DNA of 64,000 bases, taken from the NCBI GenBank assembly GCA_035758925.1, contig DASTVV010000132.1:16077-80076 (forward strand), written 5' to 3'. Origin of the DNA: DASPMP01 sp035758925 (GTDB taxonomy: Bacteria; Gemmatimonadota; Gemmatimonadetes; Gemmatimonadales; Gemmatimonadaceae). Made by a program: the position numbers and the translations under genes. Shown piece after piece: positions 7,292-15,027 of the stretch (positions are counted from its first letter, which is position 1; each line of letters starts with the position of its first letter). The notes beneath the pieces are model-generated. The model ran no database searches, was not told the DNA's origin, and was given only the letters and a program-made list of their open reading frames with translations.

Positions 7292-10291
7292 CTATGCGTC
7301 TGAAGTAATCCCCTCACGGATACGATCCGCCAGCTCGCCACGCGACGAGACGCCGAGCTTTCCGAAGATGTTCGCGACGTGGGTGGTCACGGTCCGCGCC
7401 GAGATCCCCAGCTCCATCGCGATCTCCTTGTTCGATTTCCGCGCGGCCACCAGCCGGGCGATGTCGGTCTCGCGCTCCGTCAACTTCGCGACGCGCTTGC
7501 CGCTCCCGGACTCGCGCGACGGCAGGCGGATGCCCAAAGCCTTCATCATCTCACGCGCGCGCTCCATCTCGATCCGCGCGCCAAGGTTGGCACAGGTCTC
7601 GTGGCTGCGACGCAGCTCGCGAATGCCGCCCTCCTGGTCTCCCAGCCGAATCAGCACGTCGGCCAGCCAGCGACGCAGGCGCGCCGCGTCGAATACCCAC
7701 GGAATCTCCTCCAGCCCTTCGATCGCCGTGCGCAGCAGCTCGGCCGATCTGGCGTAGTCCTCGCGAAGGCGCGCAATGATGCCCTCGCCCGCGGCGACCC
7801 ACACGAGGCCAAGCTTGTGACCCATGCGCTGGCACTCGTCCCGCATCCGAGTGCGCAACGCATCCGCCTTGGCCGTGTCCCGCACCCAGAATGCTGCCTC
7901 GGCGGTGACCGGGATGAGGCGATGAATCGCCCACACGACGTATCCCGATCGAAAAGCGATCTCGATGCCCTGTTCTCCCGTCTCCACCGCGCGAGCGTAT
8001 TCGCCGATGGCGAGGTAATAGTTGGCCAGCCCGGCGTACACAGGCACTTGCGAGTGCACTTCGATGGGCCGGCCGCGCGAGCCACGCGCGACGCCCAGGG
8101 CCCACGCCTCATCGAGATACTGCTTCGCGCGGTCGTAATCGCCGCGTGCCGTATAGAAGTACGTCGCCCACACGAGCACCCGAGGCAGAAGGATCTTCTG
8201 ATTGAGCGCCCGCGCCGTTGCGATCGTACGCTCCGCGAGCGCGACACCGGCGTCCCAGTTGCCGCTACCGAAGGCGTACTCGATGGAGATCTCGTCCGTG
8301 TAGATGCGCAAGAGCGGTGACTGCAGCTCCTCCGCGAGCTCCTCGGCACGGCCCACGTGGTGCAGCAGGGAGGGCGAGTCGCCGGTGAGACCGGCCAACG
8401 TCGCCAGACCGTAGTGCGCCGACCAGACGACGGTGTTGTCACCGACCTCCTCGCCCAGCGAAAGGGCCTTCTCGCCGTGCGCCAGCGCGGTCTCCGGTGG
8501 TCCGAGGAACGTGTGCAGGAAGAGCAACGCGCGATGCGTGCGGGCGAGGAGCGCGCTGTCGCCCAGCCGGGCCGCCGTCTCGAGCGCTTCGCTGAGGTCG
8601 CGTTTCGCCTCATGCGCTTTGCCCAGCGACTGCCAGCACGTGCCACGGTTGATGGCGATCTGCGTCGCGAGCGAGTCGTCGCCCGCCCGCGTCGCCGACG
8701 TCCGGGCCGCGTCGAAGTGCGCGAGCGCTTCCTCGAACCGCCCGCTCCAGTAGCAGGCCAGGCCCATGCGGCGCTCCACACGGGCGCAGCGGGCATGGTT
8801 GCTGTGTCGCTCCGCCTCGCCTCGCGCGCGCTGCCACAGGCCCATCGCGCCATCGTAGTCGCCCAGCCGTTGGCGCGCCTGTGCCAGGGAGTCGATCAGC
8901 TCTTCGGCGTCCACGTCGCTCGTTTGACGTTCGAGCGCCGCACTCAGGTAGTCCGCTGCCGCACGATCCGCGTGCCGCGCCAGCGCGTCGCGTCCCGCCG
9001 CCGCGAGATACAGCGCGGCCTTGCCCGCATTGGCGTCGGCGTCGGCTCGCGAGAAATGGAACGCAAGCACGTCCGCATGGGCCAGCGCGCTGTCGCCGTA
9101 GGACGCTTCGAGGGCATGCGCGATCGCCGTATGGAGCATTCGGGTCCGCGCCACGCCGAGCGAGTCATAGATGACGTCCTGGAGCATCGGATGCGCGAAA
9201 TCGTAGTCGCCCTCGTCGTCGCGCTGCGACTCCACGAGGATCCCGGCGCGGCAGAGCTCATCGAGTGCCGCCAGCGCCGTTTGCTTGGACAGGTTGCAAA
9301 CGCTCGCCACGATGCTGAACCGCAATCTGGCGCCGAGAACCGCGGCGACGCCGGCCGCAGCGCGCGCGTCATCGCCGATACGCTCCAGGCGCTTGCTGAC
9401 TGCGGAGCGCACCGAGCGCGGGAGGTCGAGCTCTTCGACTTCCCATCCCAGCCACGTTCCGCCCCGCTCGTACAGCCTGCCCGAATCCACCAGGGCCTTG
9501 AGCGTTTCTTCCACGAAGAACGGGTGGCCGCGCGTCCAGGAATACAGTCGTCGCGCGAGCTGCCGCGCCGCCACGTGCTCGACGGCGAAGGTCTCACAGA
9601 CCAGCTGCTCGATGTCCGGCTGCGTCAGCGCTTCCAGACGCATCAGGCGGGCGGCGCCCAATGCCAGCAGCGACTGTTCCATGTCCCGCAGCCCAGGCGT
9701 GCGATCGAGCTCCGTTTCGTTGTACGTCCCGATGATCGCGATGCGCGCTCGGCCGCCGCTCACCTGGCGCGCAACGAAGTGGAGCAGCTCGAGGGAAGCG
9801 CTGTCCGCCAGGTGCAGGTTCTCGAGCACCAGCAGCAGCGGCTGTTTGTCGGCGAGGCGCACCAGGAACTGCGAGCAGTTCCACAGCAGGCGTGCCTTGC
9901 CTTCGCGCTGGCCGTCGCTGTCGTCGGTGCTGGTCGTGGCAAACGGCGGACAGATCGTCCCGAGCCAGTCGCCGCCCCGTGTCATCACGTTCCGAGCGCC
10001 CGGGTCGAGCCCGTGCAGCAGGTGCACCAGCGCGTCGGACCAGACCGCGTACGGGACGCCGCTCTCTACCGAGTACACCCGTCCGATCGTGACGGACCAG
10101 CGGTCGCGCTCCGCCCGCTCGGCGATGGCCTTCACCAGCCTGGTCTTGCCGATACCAGAAGGACCGGCGATGACGTGCACACCACCATGCCCGGACGCGA
10201 CGTCCGCCAGCCAGTCGCCCAGCAGCGTCATCTCAGCGGCGCGGCCCACGTGCGGCAGCGTCCTGAGTGGCGTCGCTCCCCGGTGCGTCAT
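7292..10291 (-). CDS. LuxR-family regulator with AAA-type ATPase and TPR-like repeats (LAL/MalT-like)
   Basis: This 999-residue protein has the three-part layout of large ATP-binding LuxR regulators. Residues 43-50 form the P-loop (GPSGIGKT), LLLVLENLHLADSASLELLHF is the Walker B region, and the winged-helix part follows up to about residue 380. The middle, about 400-900, is made of helical pairs such as RMGLACYWSGRFEEALAHFDAAR that look like tetratricopeptide repeats. The C-terminus has LTERETDIARLVAARKSNKEI and SARTVTTHVANIFGKLGV, the LuxR helix-turn-helix. It should activate transcription after binding a signal through the repeats; signal and targets are unknown, and none of the neighbours is an obvious target. 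Confidence 0.9.
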   Translation of the reverse strand: MTHRGATPLRTLPHVGRAAEMTLLGDWLADVASGHGGVHVIAGPSGIGKTRLVKAIAERAERDRWSVTIGRVYSVESGVPYAVWSDALVHLLHGLDPGARNVMTRGGDWLGTICPPFATTSTDDSDGQREGKARLLWNCSQFLVRLADKQPLLLVLENLHLADSASLELLHFVARQVSGGRARIAIIGTYNETELDRTPGLRDMEQSLLALGAARLMRLEALTQPDIEQLVCETFAVEHVAARQLARRLYSWTRGHPFFVEETLKALVDSGRLYERGGTWLGWEVEELDLPRSVRSAVSKRLERIGDDARAAAGVAAVLGARLRFSIVASVCNLSKQTALAALDELCRAGILVESQRDDEGDYDFAHPMLQDVIYDSLGVARTRMLHTAIAHALEASYGDSALAHADVLAFHFSRADADANAGKAALYLAAAGRDALARHADRAAADYLSAALERQTSDVDAEELIDSLAQARQRLGDYDGAMGLWQRARGEAERHSNHARCARVERRMGLACYWSGRFEEALAHFDAARTSATRAGDDSLATQIAINRGTCWQSLGKAHEAKRDLSEALETAARLGDSALLARTHRALLFLHTFLGPPETALAHGEKALSLGEEVGDNTVVWSAHYGLATLAGLTGDSPSLLHHVGRAEELAEELQSPLLRIYTDEISIEYAFGSGNWDAGVALAERTIATARALNQKILLPRVLVWATYFYTARGDYDRAKQYLDEAWALGVARGSRGRPIEVHSQVPVYAGLANYYLAIGEYARAVETGEQGIEIAFRSGYVVWAIHRLIPVTAEAAFWVRDTAKADALRTRMRDECQRMGHKLGLVWVAAGEGIIARLREDYARSAELLRTAIEGLEEIPWVFDAARLRRWLADVLIRLGDQEGGIRELRRSHETCANLGARIEMERAREMMKALGIRLPSRESGSGKRVAKLTERETDIARLVAARKSNKEIAMELGISARTVTTHVANIFGKLGVSSRGELADRIREGITSDA

Positions 10292-10328
10292 GGCTCCAAA
10301 TCTGGAGACGTACCCGGTCTCCGCCAGT

Positions 10329-11033
10329 CTACTTGCGCCCCTGGCGCTCGCGCTCGCGCTCCGCGATGTCGACCCGCTCCGCGGGTCCCGCGCCGAGGGC
10401 TCGTTCGCGCTCCGTTTGCATCTTCGTCAGGAAACGCTGGCCTTCTCCGATGCGCTCCACTTCGACGGCGATGGCATCGAGACTCTGGTCCACTCGCGCA
10501 AAGCGATCATAGATGTCCTGCGGCAGCTTGGTCACCACTGCCGCACCGCGACGCCAGATCCGTCGCGCGAACGCAATCGACAGCGGCAGCAGGATGATCA
10601 CCATGAAGAGTCCCGAGAGTACGAACACTTCCTCGGGAGGACCGCTGGGCGGAGGCGCCGGCTGAACGATTATTGCGCCTGGTACGGCCGCGGCTCTCGC
10701 GACCATCGCGTCCGCGTCGGCAATCGCTTTCTCGGTGGTGGCGATCCGCTGATCGATAGAGGTCAGACGCTGCTCGAGCGCTCTCTGATCGACGGGATTC
10801 AACTCCGGCTGGCGCAGCTCCGACGAGACGTTGCTCCGCTGCTCCTCGAGCCGCTCCAGTTGCCTCCCAAGCTCTTCGCGCTGGTTGCGGAACGCTTCGT
10901 AGATATCGGCGGGGCTGCCGGGCCCCTGTCTGGGCGCTCCGACAACCACCGGCGACGCAGTCGGAGCCTGCGGAATCGCCGGCGTCGCAGGGATCACGGG
11001 CGTTGGAGGCGTCGGGGGCGTCGGCGTCTGCAT
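10329..11033 (-). CDS. coiled-coil protein with one transmembrane segment
   Basis: I do not recognise a named family. The N-terminus is a Pro/Thr/Ala-rich stretch of about 45 residues, followed by a predicted coiled coil (about 50-115; AFRNQREELGRQLERLEEQ), a Pro-rich hinge, one transmembrane segment (about 140-160, VFVLSGLFMVIILLPLSIAF) and a charged C-terminus ending in ERERERQGRK. ATG 11033 is used; a GTG directly before it would add one residue. It lies between the LuxR-type regulator and another membrane protein, all on the minus strand. Confidence 0.6.
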   Translation of the reverse strand: MQTPTPPTPPTPVIPATPAIPQAPTASPVVVGAPRQGPGSPADIYEAFRNQREELGRQLERLEEQRSNVSSELRQPELNPVDQRALEQRLTSIDQRIATTEKAIADADAMVARAAAVPGAIIVQPAPPPSGPPEEVFVLSGLFMVIILLPLSIAFARRIWRRGAAVVTKLPQDIYDRFARVDQSLDAIAVEVERIGEGQRFLTKMQTERERALGAGPAERVDIAERERERQGRK

Positions 11034-11068
11034 CACTTCATCCTAAGGGTCAGGCGGCTCGGTCGCAG

Positions 11069-11635
11069 CTACCTGGGCCACAACCAGGCGAACACGAGTC
11101 CGGTCACCAACCCGTAGACGAGGGCATCCAGCAGTGACTTGAACGTCGTGCTCCACTTGCGCCGATACCAGATGGACATCTGCGCCAACGCCAACCCGTA
11201 CCCCATGAATGACGCGAGCCAAACGATGTGCACCACCTGATGCGTGTGTTCGGCGCGACCCATCTCTCCGCCCGCGACGAGCGCGGCGAACAGGCTCACG
11301 ACCAGACAATAGACGAACCACAGGCCGAGCGACCTCCTGAATGCGCCCGACATGTCGCTGCGCGGCATGATGGTGAGGGTCGCCATCGGACCCCGCTTCA
11401 CTTTCTCCTGAAACGCGGGGTCCTTCATCATCTCGGGACCGGCTGCATGTGGCATCATGTAGTCGCCGGGCGGCACTGCTCGCAGTGCGTCCATCACGGC
11501 GTCCTCGTTCGGCACCGTCGCCCAGTCGCTTCGATGGTACCGCAATAGCATGTGCATCACGAAGCTCGCCAGAAACACCGCGATTCCCGAAACCAGGATG
11601 GGCAGCCACAGCGCGGTGAGGTGAACCATGGGCAT
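11069..11635 (-). CDS. membrane protein of unknown function, four predicted TM segments
   Basis: Starting at ATG 11635 (MPMVHLTALW) the protein has 188 residues and four hydrophobic segments, near 8-28, 100-122, 130-150 and 165-185. Between the first and second there is a soluble part with DYMMPHAAGPEMMKDPAFQEK, rich in Met and His. The frame is open upstream to 11893, but that extension is poor in hydrophobic residues and overlaps the neighbouring gene, so the shorter form is preferred. Function unknown; the Met/His-rich loop could bind metal, which is only a guess. Confidence 0.6.
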   Translation of the reverse strand: MPMVHLTALWLPILVSGIAVFLASFVMHMLLRYHRSDWATVPNEDAVMDALRAVPPGDYMMPHAAGPEMMKDPAFQEKVKRGPMATLTIMPRSDMSGAFRRSLGLWFVYCLVVSLFAALVAGGEMGRAEHTHQVVHIVWLASFMGYGLALAQMSIWYRRKWSTTFKSLLDALVYGLVTGLVFAWLWPR

Positions 11636-11700
11636 TTCCGAGGTGACTGGACGAGCGCGAAGCTGGCGCGGACGCGCCGGGGTTTCAAGGTTTTCGAGAC

Positions 11701-12066
11701 TCAGAGGCCGTGCTGCTCGCCGCCTTCCGGCGTCGCCTTGTTCGTGCGCGGACGGGTCTGCACGCCGAAGAACGACGCGATTGCCCTTCCGGTGACCGAC
11801 GACACGAACGCGCTGCGCTCCGAGCTGGGCACCTCGGGCGCGGCGCTCGACAGCAGCTGCTTGAGGTTGATGAGCATCTGCTCTGGCGTGCACCCGCTCG
11901 TGCGTACCTGCGCGGCGAACTCCACGACCTGGTGATCCAGCTCCACGCTCAACGCCTTGGGGCGCGGTTGCGGAGCCGGAGCCGTGGTGCTCCGGTCGGT
12001 ACTGGAACTCCTGAGGTCGCGCTCGAATAGATCGAGCAGACGCTTTGAGGCGGGAGACGAGAACAT
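11701..12066 (-). CDS. small soluble protein of unknown function
   Basis: A 121-residue protein that I do not recognise. It has a basic N-terminus, a Pro-rich linker at about 28-38, a central helical part with ELDHQVVEFAAQVRTSGCTPEQMLINLKQLL, and a low-complexity basic tail. No signal peptide or membrane segment. The central part, with its CTPEQML helix pair, has the look of a conserved helical region, but I cannot name it. A gap of about 157 bp without a gene separates it from the end of the TIGR03545 gene. Confidence 0.5.
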   Translation of the reverse strand: MFSSPASKRLLDLFERDLRSSSTDRSTTAPAPQPRPKALSVELDHQVVEFAAQVRTSGCTPEQMLINLKQLLSSAAPEVPSSERSAFVSSVTGRAIASFFGVQTRPRTNKATPEGGEQHGL

Positions 12067-12223
12067 GCGAACAGCCCTGCGGACACGGTCGACGAAGGAG
12101 GGAGGCGGCGCCGCCGATACCCTAGAGCGTACGCGTCGGGCGCGACGAGCGCAAGCGACTGCCTTCCGTTGCCCTGCGGAGTGGCCGACGCGCCCCCGGC
12201 CTCCGCACGAGCCGTCTGAACGC

Positions 12224-14140
12224 CTATTCGCCCGGGAGGCGCGGATTGCCTAAAATGCCGCCGCCCAATGCCTTGAGACGCTCGTCCAGTTTGCGCTTCT
12301 CCTGATCCAGCCGGGCGCGCGCGTCCGTGATACGGCGATCGGCATCGGCACGAAGCTCGGCCACTCGCGCCTTCACCGGCGCCGATTTCTCGTCGACGAG
12401 CTTGTCCACCTGGGCGCGAACCCGTGCCTCCGCCCGCGCGATCTCGGCGCCGGCGACCGATCGAATCTGCTCGGCCACCTGGCGATCGAGGTTTGACTTG
12501 ACCGCCAGCCGCGGTGCGGCCAGCGTGCCGCTGATGTCCGCCGTGAACTCCAACTCGTTCACGCCGGTCAGGACGCGCGCGACGAGAGACTCGAGTGTGT
12601 TCAATTTGCGGACGCGCGCGGAGTCCGTTTGCCAGGCGAGCTGCCGTGAGCGAACGGACCAGCGACCGGAGATCTGCTCACCGTCCAGCACGAACCGCAT
12701 CTCGCTTACGCCCCGGCCCGGATCCATACGGTATGGCAGCGTCGGAATGGAGATCGCAGGCAGTTTCACACCTGCGGCCTGCGCGCTCACGACCTCCCGG
12801 AGCCTGGCGCTCGCATGATCCAAAGAACCGGTGACGCGCAGCGAATCGACGTTGCTGCCCCGCGCTGCGCGCCGAATGGCGAAGAGCGTCGGCTTTCCAA
12901 CGATAGCCGGGTCCGTCGTGACGTCGCTGGCGGCGAAGGAATAGGCGCCGCCCATCGCGCCTTCGGACACGGTGACATTCACATCCGCGCGCCGCAGCAG
13001 GAACCGCGGATAGTCCTCGGCGCTGGCAAAGCGCACGGTCGTGCCCGCGCGCCGGACACGCCTGGGACCCGGAGATTCCTTGGGCAGGAGTCCCGGCGGC
13101 GCGTACTGCCGGGCAAGCGTCGTCCAGTACACGGCCTGCTGAAACCGGTCGATTGTGACGCGTCCGAAGAGCGCGGAGCCGATGTCGGGTCCCTCGAAAC
13201 TTGGTAACTGAAGCAGCCCGCGCGCGAACGCGTAGTCGTCGCGCCGGGCGTCGTCCACTCGCTGTACACCGGCCTGAAGCGAGTCCACGCTACGCCGCGC
13301 GGTTGCCACGAGTGCTTCCACTCGAGCCTTCGCGGAATCGACGCGCGCCGCCGCGCGACGAATGTCCGCGACCGCCTTGCGAGCACCGTCAATCCCCAGC
13401 GTCCGCACGTTCGTGCCTTGCAGGCGATTCACGAGCGCCGAAGACGAGTCCACCGTCTCCTGGAGCCGCAGCGAAGCGTAGCCGTTCTCGAGCTTCTGCT
13501 TGGCGGAGTCCGCGTCCCGCGCGAGACTCAGCGCCGCTTGCACTGCCTTGAGCTGGGTGGGATTGAGCACGATCGACTTGAGCGTATCGAACGGCGTGAG
13601 CGACAGCAGCGGCACGTTGAATTGCTTCGCGAACTTCTGGACTTCCTTCAGCGCACGCGGAGCGAAACCGGGCCCGGTGACTGCGCTGGCGGGTGTTCTA
13701 CGCGTGGTTCCCGTGCGCACATCAGCGATGCTGAGGCGCTTCACGACGAGTTTTTTCTCTAGCAGCGGTTTTGGCTCCAGCTCCATCCGCACCATCGCGA
13801 TCTCGAACAGGTTGCGCGTGCGATCGAACGGATCTGCCAGCGCGATCCCACGGATCTCCACGGCGCTCGAGAACACGCCGATGTCGAGGTCGGCGATGTC
13901 CAGCTGCGTTCCGAGGGCCTTGGTGCCCGCCTCGGCCATCGTGTCGCGAATCAACCGCTCGCCGAACACCATCCATCCCGCACACAGCAACACGATGAAG
14001 AGCACCATCGGGATGATGCCCTCCCAGCGGAAGATGCGCGTCCCCTCGCGTCCCTTCCTCGCTGCCTTGTCGGCCGGCGATCCGCCCGCCGGCGTATACG
14101 TCGACGCCGCGCCGCTACGGACGGAACCAGGTGTAGACAT
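12224..14140 (-). CDS. TIGR03545 family protein (AsmA-like envelope protein)
   Basis: The 638-residue protein has a cytoplasmic N-terminus, one transmembrane segment at about 44-64 (GIIPMVLFIVLLCAGWMVFGE) and a long periplasmic part. It reads LDIADLDIGVFSSAVEIRGIALADP, which resembles the first repeat of AsmA-like lipid-handling proteins, and has two long helical stretches (about 190-300 and 560-625, KVDEKSAPVKARVAELRAD type). Together with the next gene it matches the TIGR03545/TIGR03546 pair, reported from bacteria with outer membranes. The ATG at 14140 overlaps the upstream gene by 26 bp; an earlier start at 14200 would lie deep inside it. Role unknown; transport of lipids between membranes would be a reasonable guess. 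Confidence 0.8.
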   Translation of the reverse strand: MSTPGSVRSGAASTYTPAGGSPADKAARKGREGTRIFRWEGIIPMVLFIVLLCAGWMVFGERLIRDTMAEAGTKALGTQLDIADLDIGVFSSAVEIRGIALADPFDRTRNLFEIAMVRMELEPKPLLEKKLVVKRLSIADVRTGTTRRTPASAVTGPGFAPRALKEVQKFAKQFNVPLLSLTPFDTLKSIVLNPTQLKAVQAALSLARDADSAKQKLENGYASLRLQETVDSSSALVNRLQGTNVRTLGIDGARKAVADIRRAAARVDSAKARVEALVATARRSVDSLQAGVQRVDDARRDDYAFARGLLQLPSFEGPDIGSALFGRVTIDRFQQAVYWTTLARQYAPPGLLPKESPGPRRVRRAGTTVRFASAEDYPRFLLRRADVNVTVSEGAMGGAYSFAASDVTTDPAIVGKPTLFAIRRAARGSNVDSLRVTGSLDHASARLREVVSAQAAGVKLPAISIPTLPYRMDPGRGVSEMRFVLDGEQISGRWSVRSRQLAWQTDSARVRKLNTLESLVARVLTGVNELEFTADISGTLAAPRLAVKSNLDRQVAEQIRSVAGAEIARAEARVRAQVDKLVDEKSAPVKARVAELRADADRRITDARARLDQEKRKLDERLKALGGGILGNPRLPGE

Positions 14141-14717
14141 TGTAAAGTTGGGAGGCCTGGAGGGCTTTGTACGCGCGCGATTGCCGGACGCGTTCGCCAA
14201 TTGTCGCGCGGTACCTGAGGACGCCGAATCGGGCGAGGAAGTAGATCGGAACGAACAGGAGGAGCCACGCGACGACGCTGCCCAGAACGACCGTGTTGTT
14301 GAAGTTGGTGAGGGCCAGCCCCGGCACGTTGTCCCAGGTTGTCCAGAAGGGACGCAACGACGTCATGTCGACTAGCAGGAAATGCCCGAGCCGATCGAAG
14401 ACCGGGTCCAGCAGGAATCCGATGGGCACGAACACCGCCCACGCGAACATGCCCGCTGCGAATGAAACGTTCAGCACGGCGAGGAGCAGCAGGACACCGA
14501 GGTTGTGGGCGTTCGCGATCGGCGTCAGGCCGAGCGCCGCGCCCAACGCCACTCCGGCAGCGAGCTGCCCCGGCGAACCGTCGGAGTGCAGCGTCTTGAG
14601 CAGCGAGCGTATGAGTTTGAGGAGAGTCAGCACTTTCGAAAGACGGATTGGGGCGAAGGCAGCAACGCGCCTTACCATATATATGCGGCGGCGGCGTGCT
14701 GCGCTCGGGTCCGCCAT
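14115..14717 (-). CDS. TIGR03546 family membrane protein (DUF2062-like)
   Basis: A membrane protein with about four hydrophobic segments. The stretch LKLIRSLLKTLHSDGSPGQLAAGVALGAALGLTP is the signature of TIGR03546, and a DUF2062-like glycine-rich helix pair follows. It precedes and overlaps the TIGR03545 gene, as in other genomes with this pair. The start is uncertain: ATG 14717 gives 200 residues, ATG 14678 (MVRRVAAF) or a GTG near 14635 would match the typical family N-terminus better. The upstream 300-bp gap carries a perfect palindrome at 14809-14839. Confidence 0.78.
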   Translation of the reverse strand: MADPSAARRRRIYMVRRVAAFAPIRLSKVLTLLKLIRSLLKTLHSDGSPGQLAAGVALGAALGLTPIANAHNLGVLLLLAVLNVSFAAGMFAWAVFVPIGFLLDPVFDRLGHFLLVDMTSLRPFWTTWDNVPGLALTNFNNTVVLGSVVAWLLLFVPIYFLARFGVLRYRATIGERVRQSRAYKALQASQLYNVYTWFRP

Positions 14718-14808
14718 CGCATCTAGGCCGATGCAGCCGGGGGCTGATGCGTAGGTCGGTCACTTGCGCCGACTGTCGGGCTCTGGTGCGCCCGGGCCAC
14801 GTACTGCG

Positions 14809-14839
14809 CTATCCGGATTTGACGAATAGATCCGGATAG
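14809..14839. promoter_or_regulatory. 10-bp perfect inverted repeat with 11-bp spacer (candidate operator)
   Basis: CTATCCGGAT at 14809-14818 is mirrored exactly by ATCCGGATAG at 14830-14839. The core ATCCGGAT occurs a third time at 14923-14930. Arm length and spacer equal those of the palindrome in front of the padR gene at 26191. The site lies in the divergent gap between the TIGR03546 gene and an ADOP permease that has no padR beside it, about 190 bp before the permease start. The rest of the 14718-15027 gap shows no gene. Confidence 0.45.
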
Positions 14840-15027
14840 AGTCGCAACAACAAAAACATCTTCTCGCAACGGCGGGAGAAGGATTGTTGGAGTGATGAGT
14901 TGTCAGGGCTCTTATCCGTAGAATCCGGATCAAGTAGTACGTGGCCCTGCCAAGTGAACGAGCGAACTTGGTCAGAGGCTCAAACCAACTCCGCTGAGGG
15001 ACTGTCACACCGAAGTCAGCCCCCCAG

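Noticed and set aside
8357..10597. 746-residue open frame on the plus strand
   Set aside because: It lies opposite the LuxR-type regulator, is rich in Arg, Gln and His without any domain, and is a by-product of the GC-rich third codon positions of the true gene.
12224..14200. start of the TIGR03545 gene at 14200
   Set aside because: This would put the first 20 residues inside the TIGR03546 gene without giving a better N-terminus; ATG 14140 leaves a 26-bp overlap.
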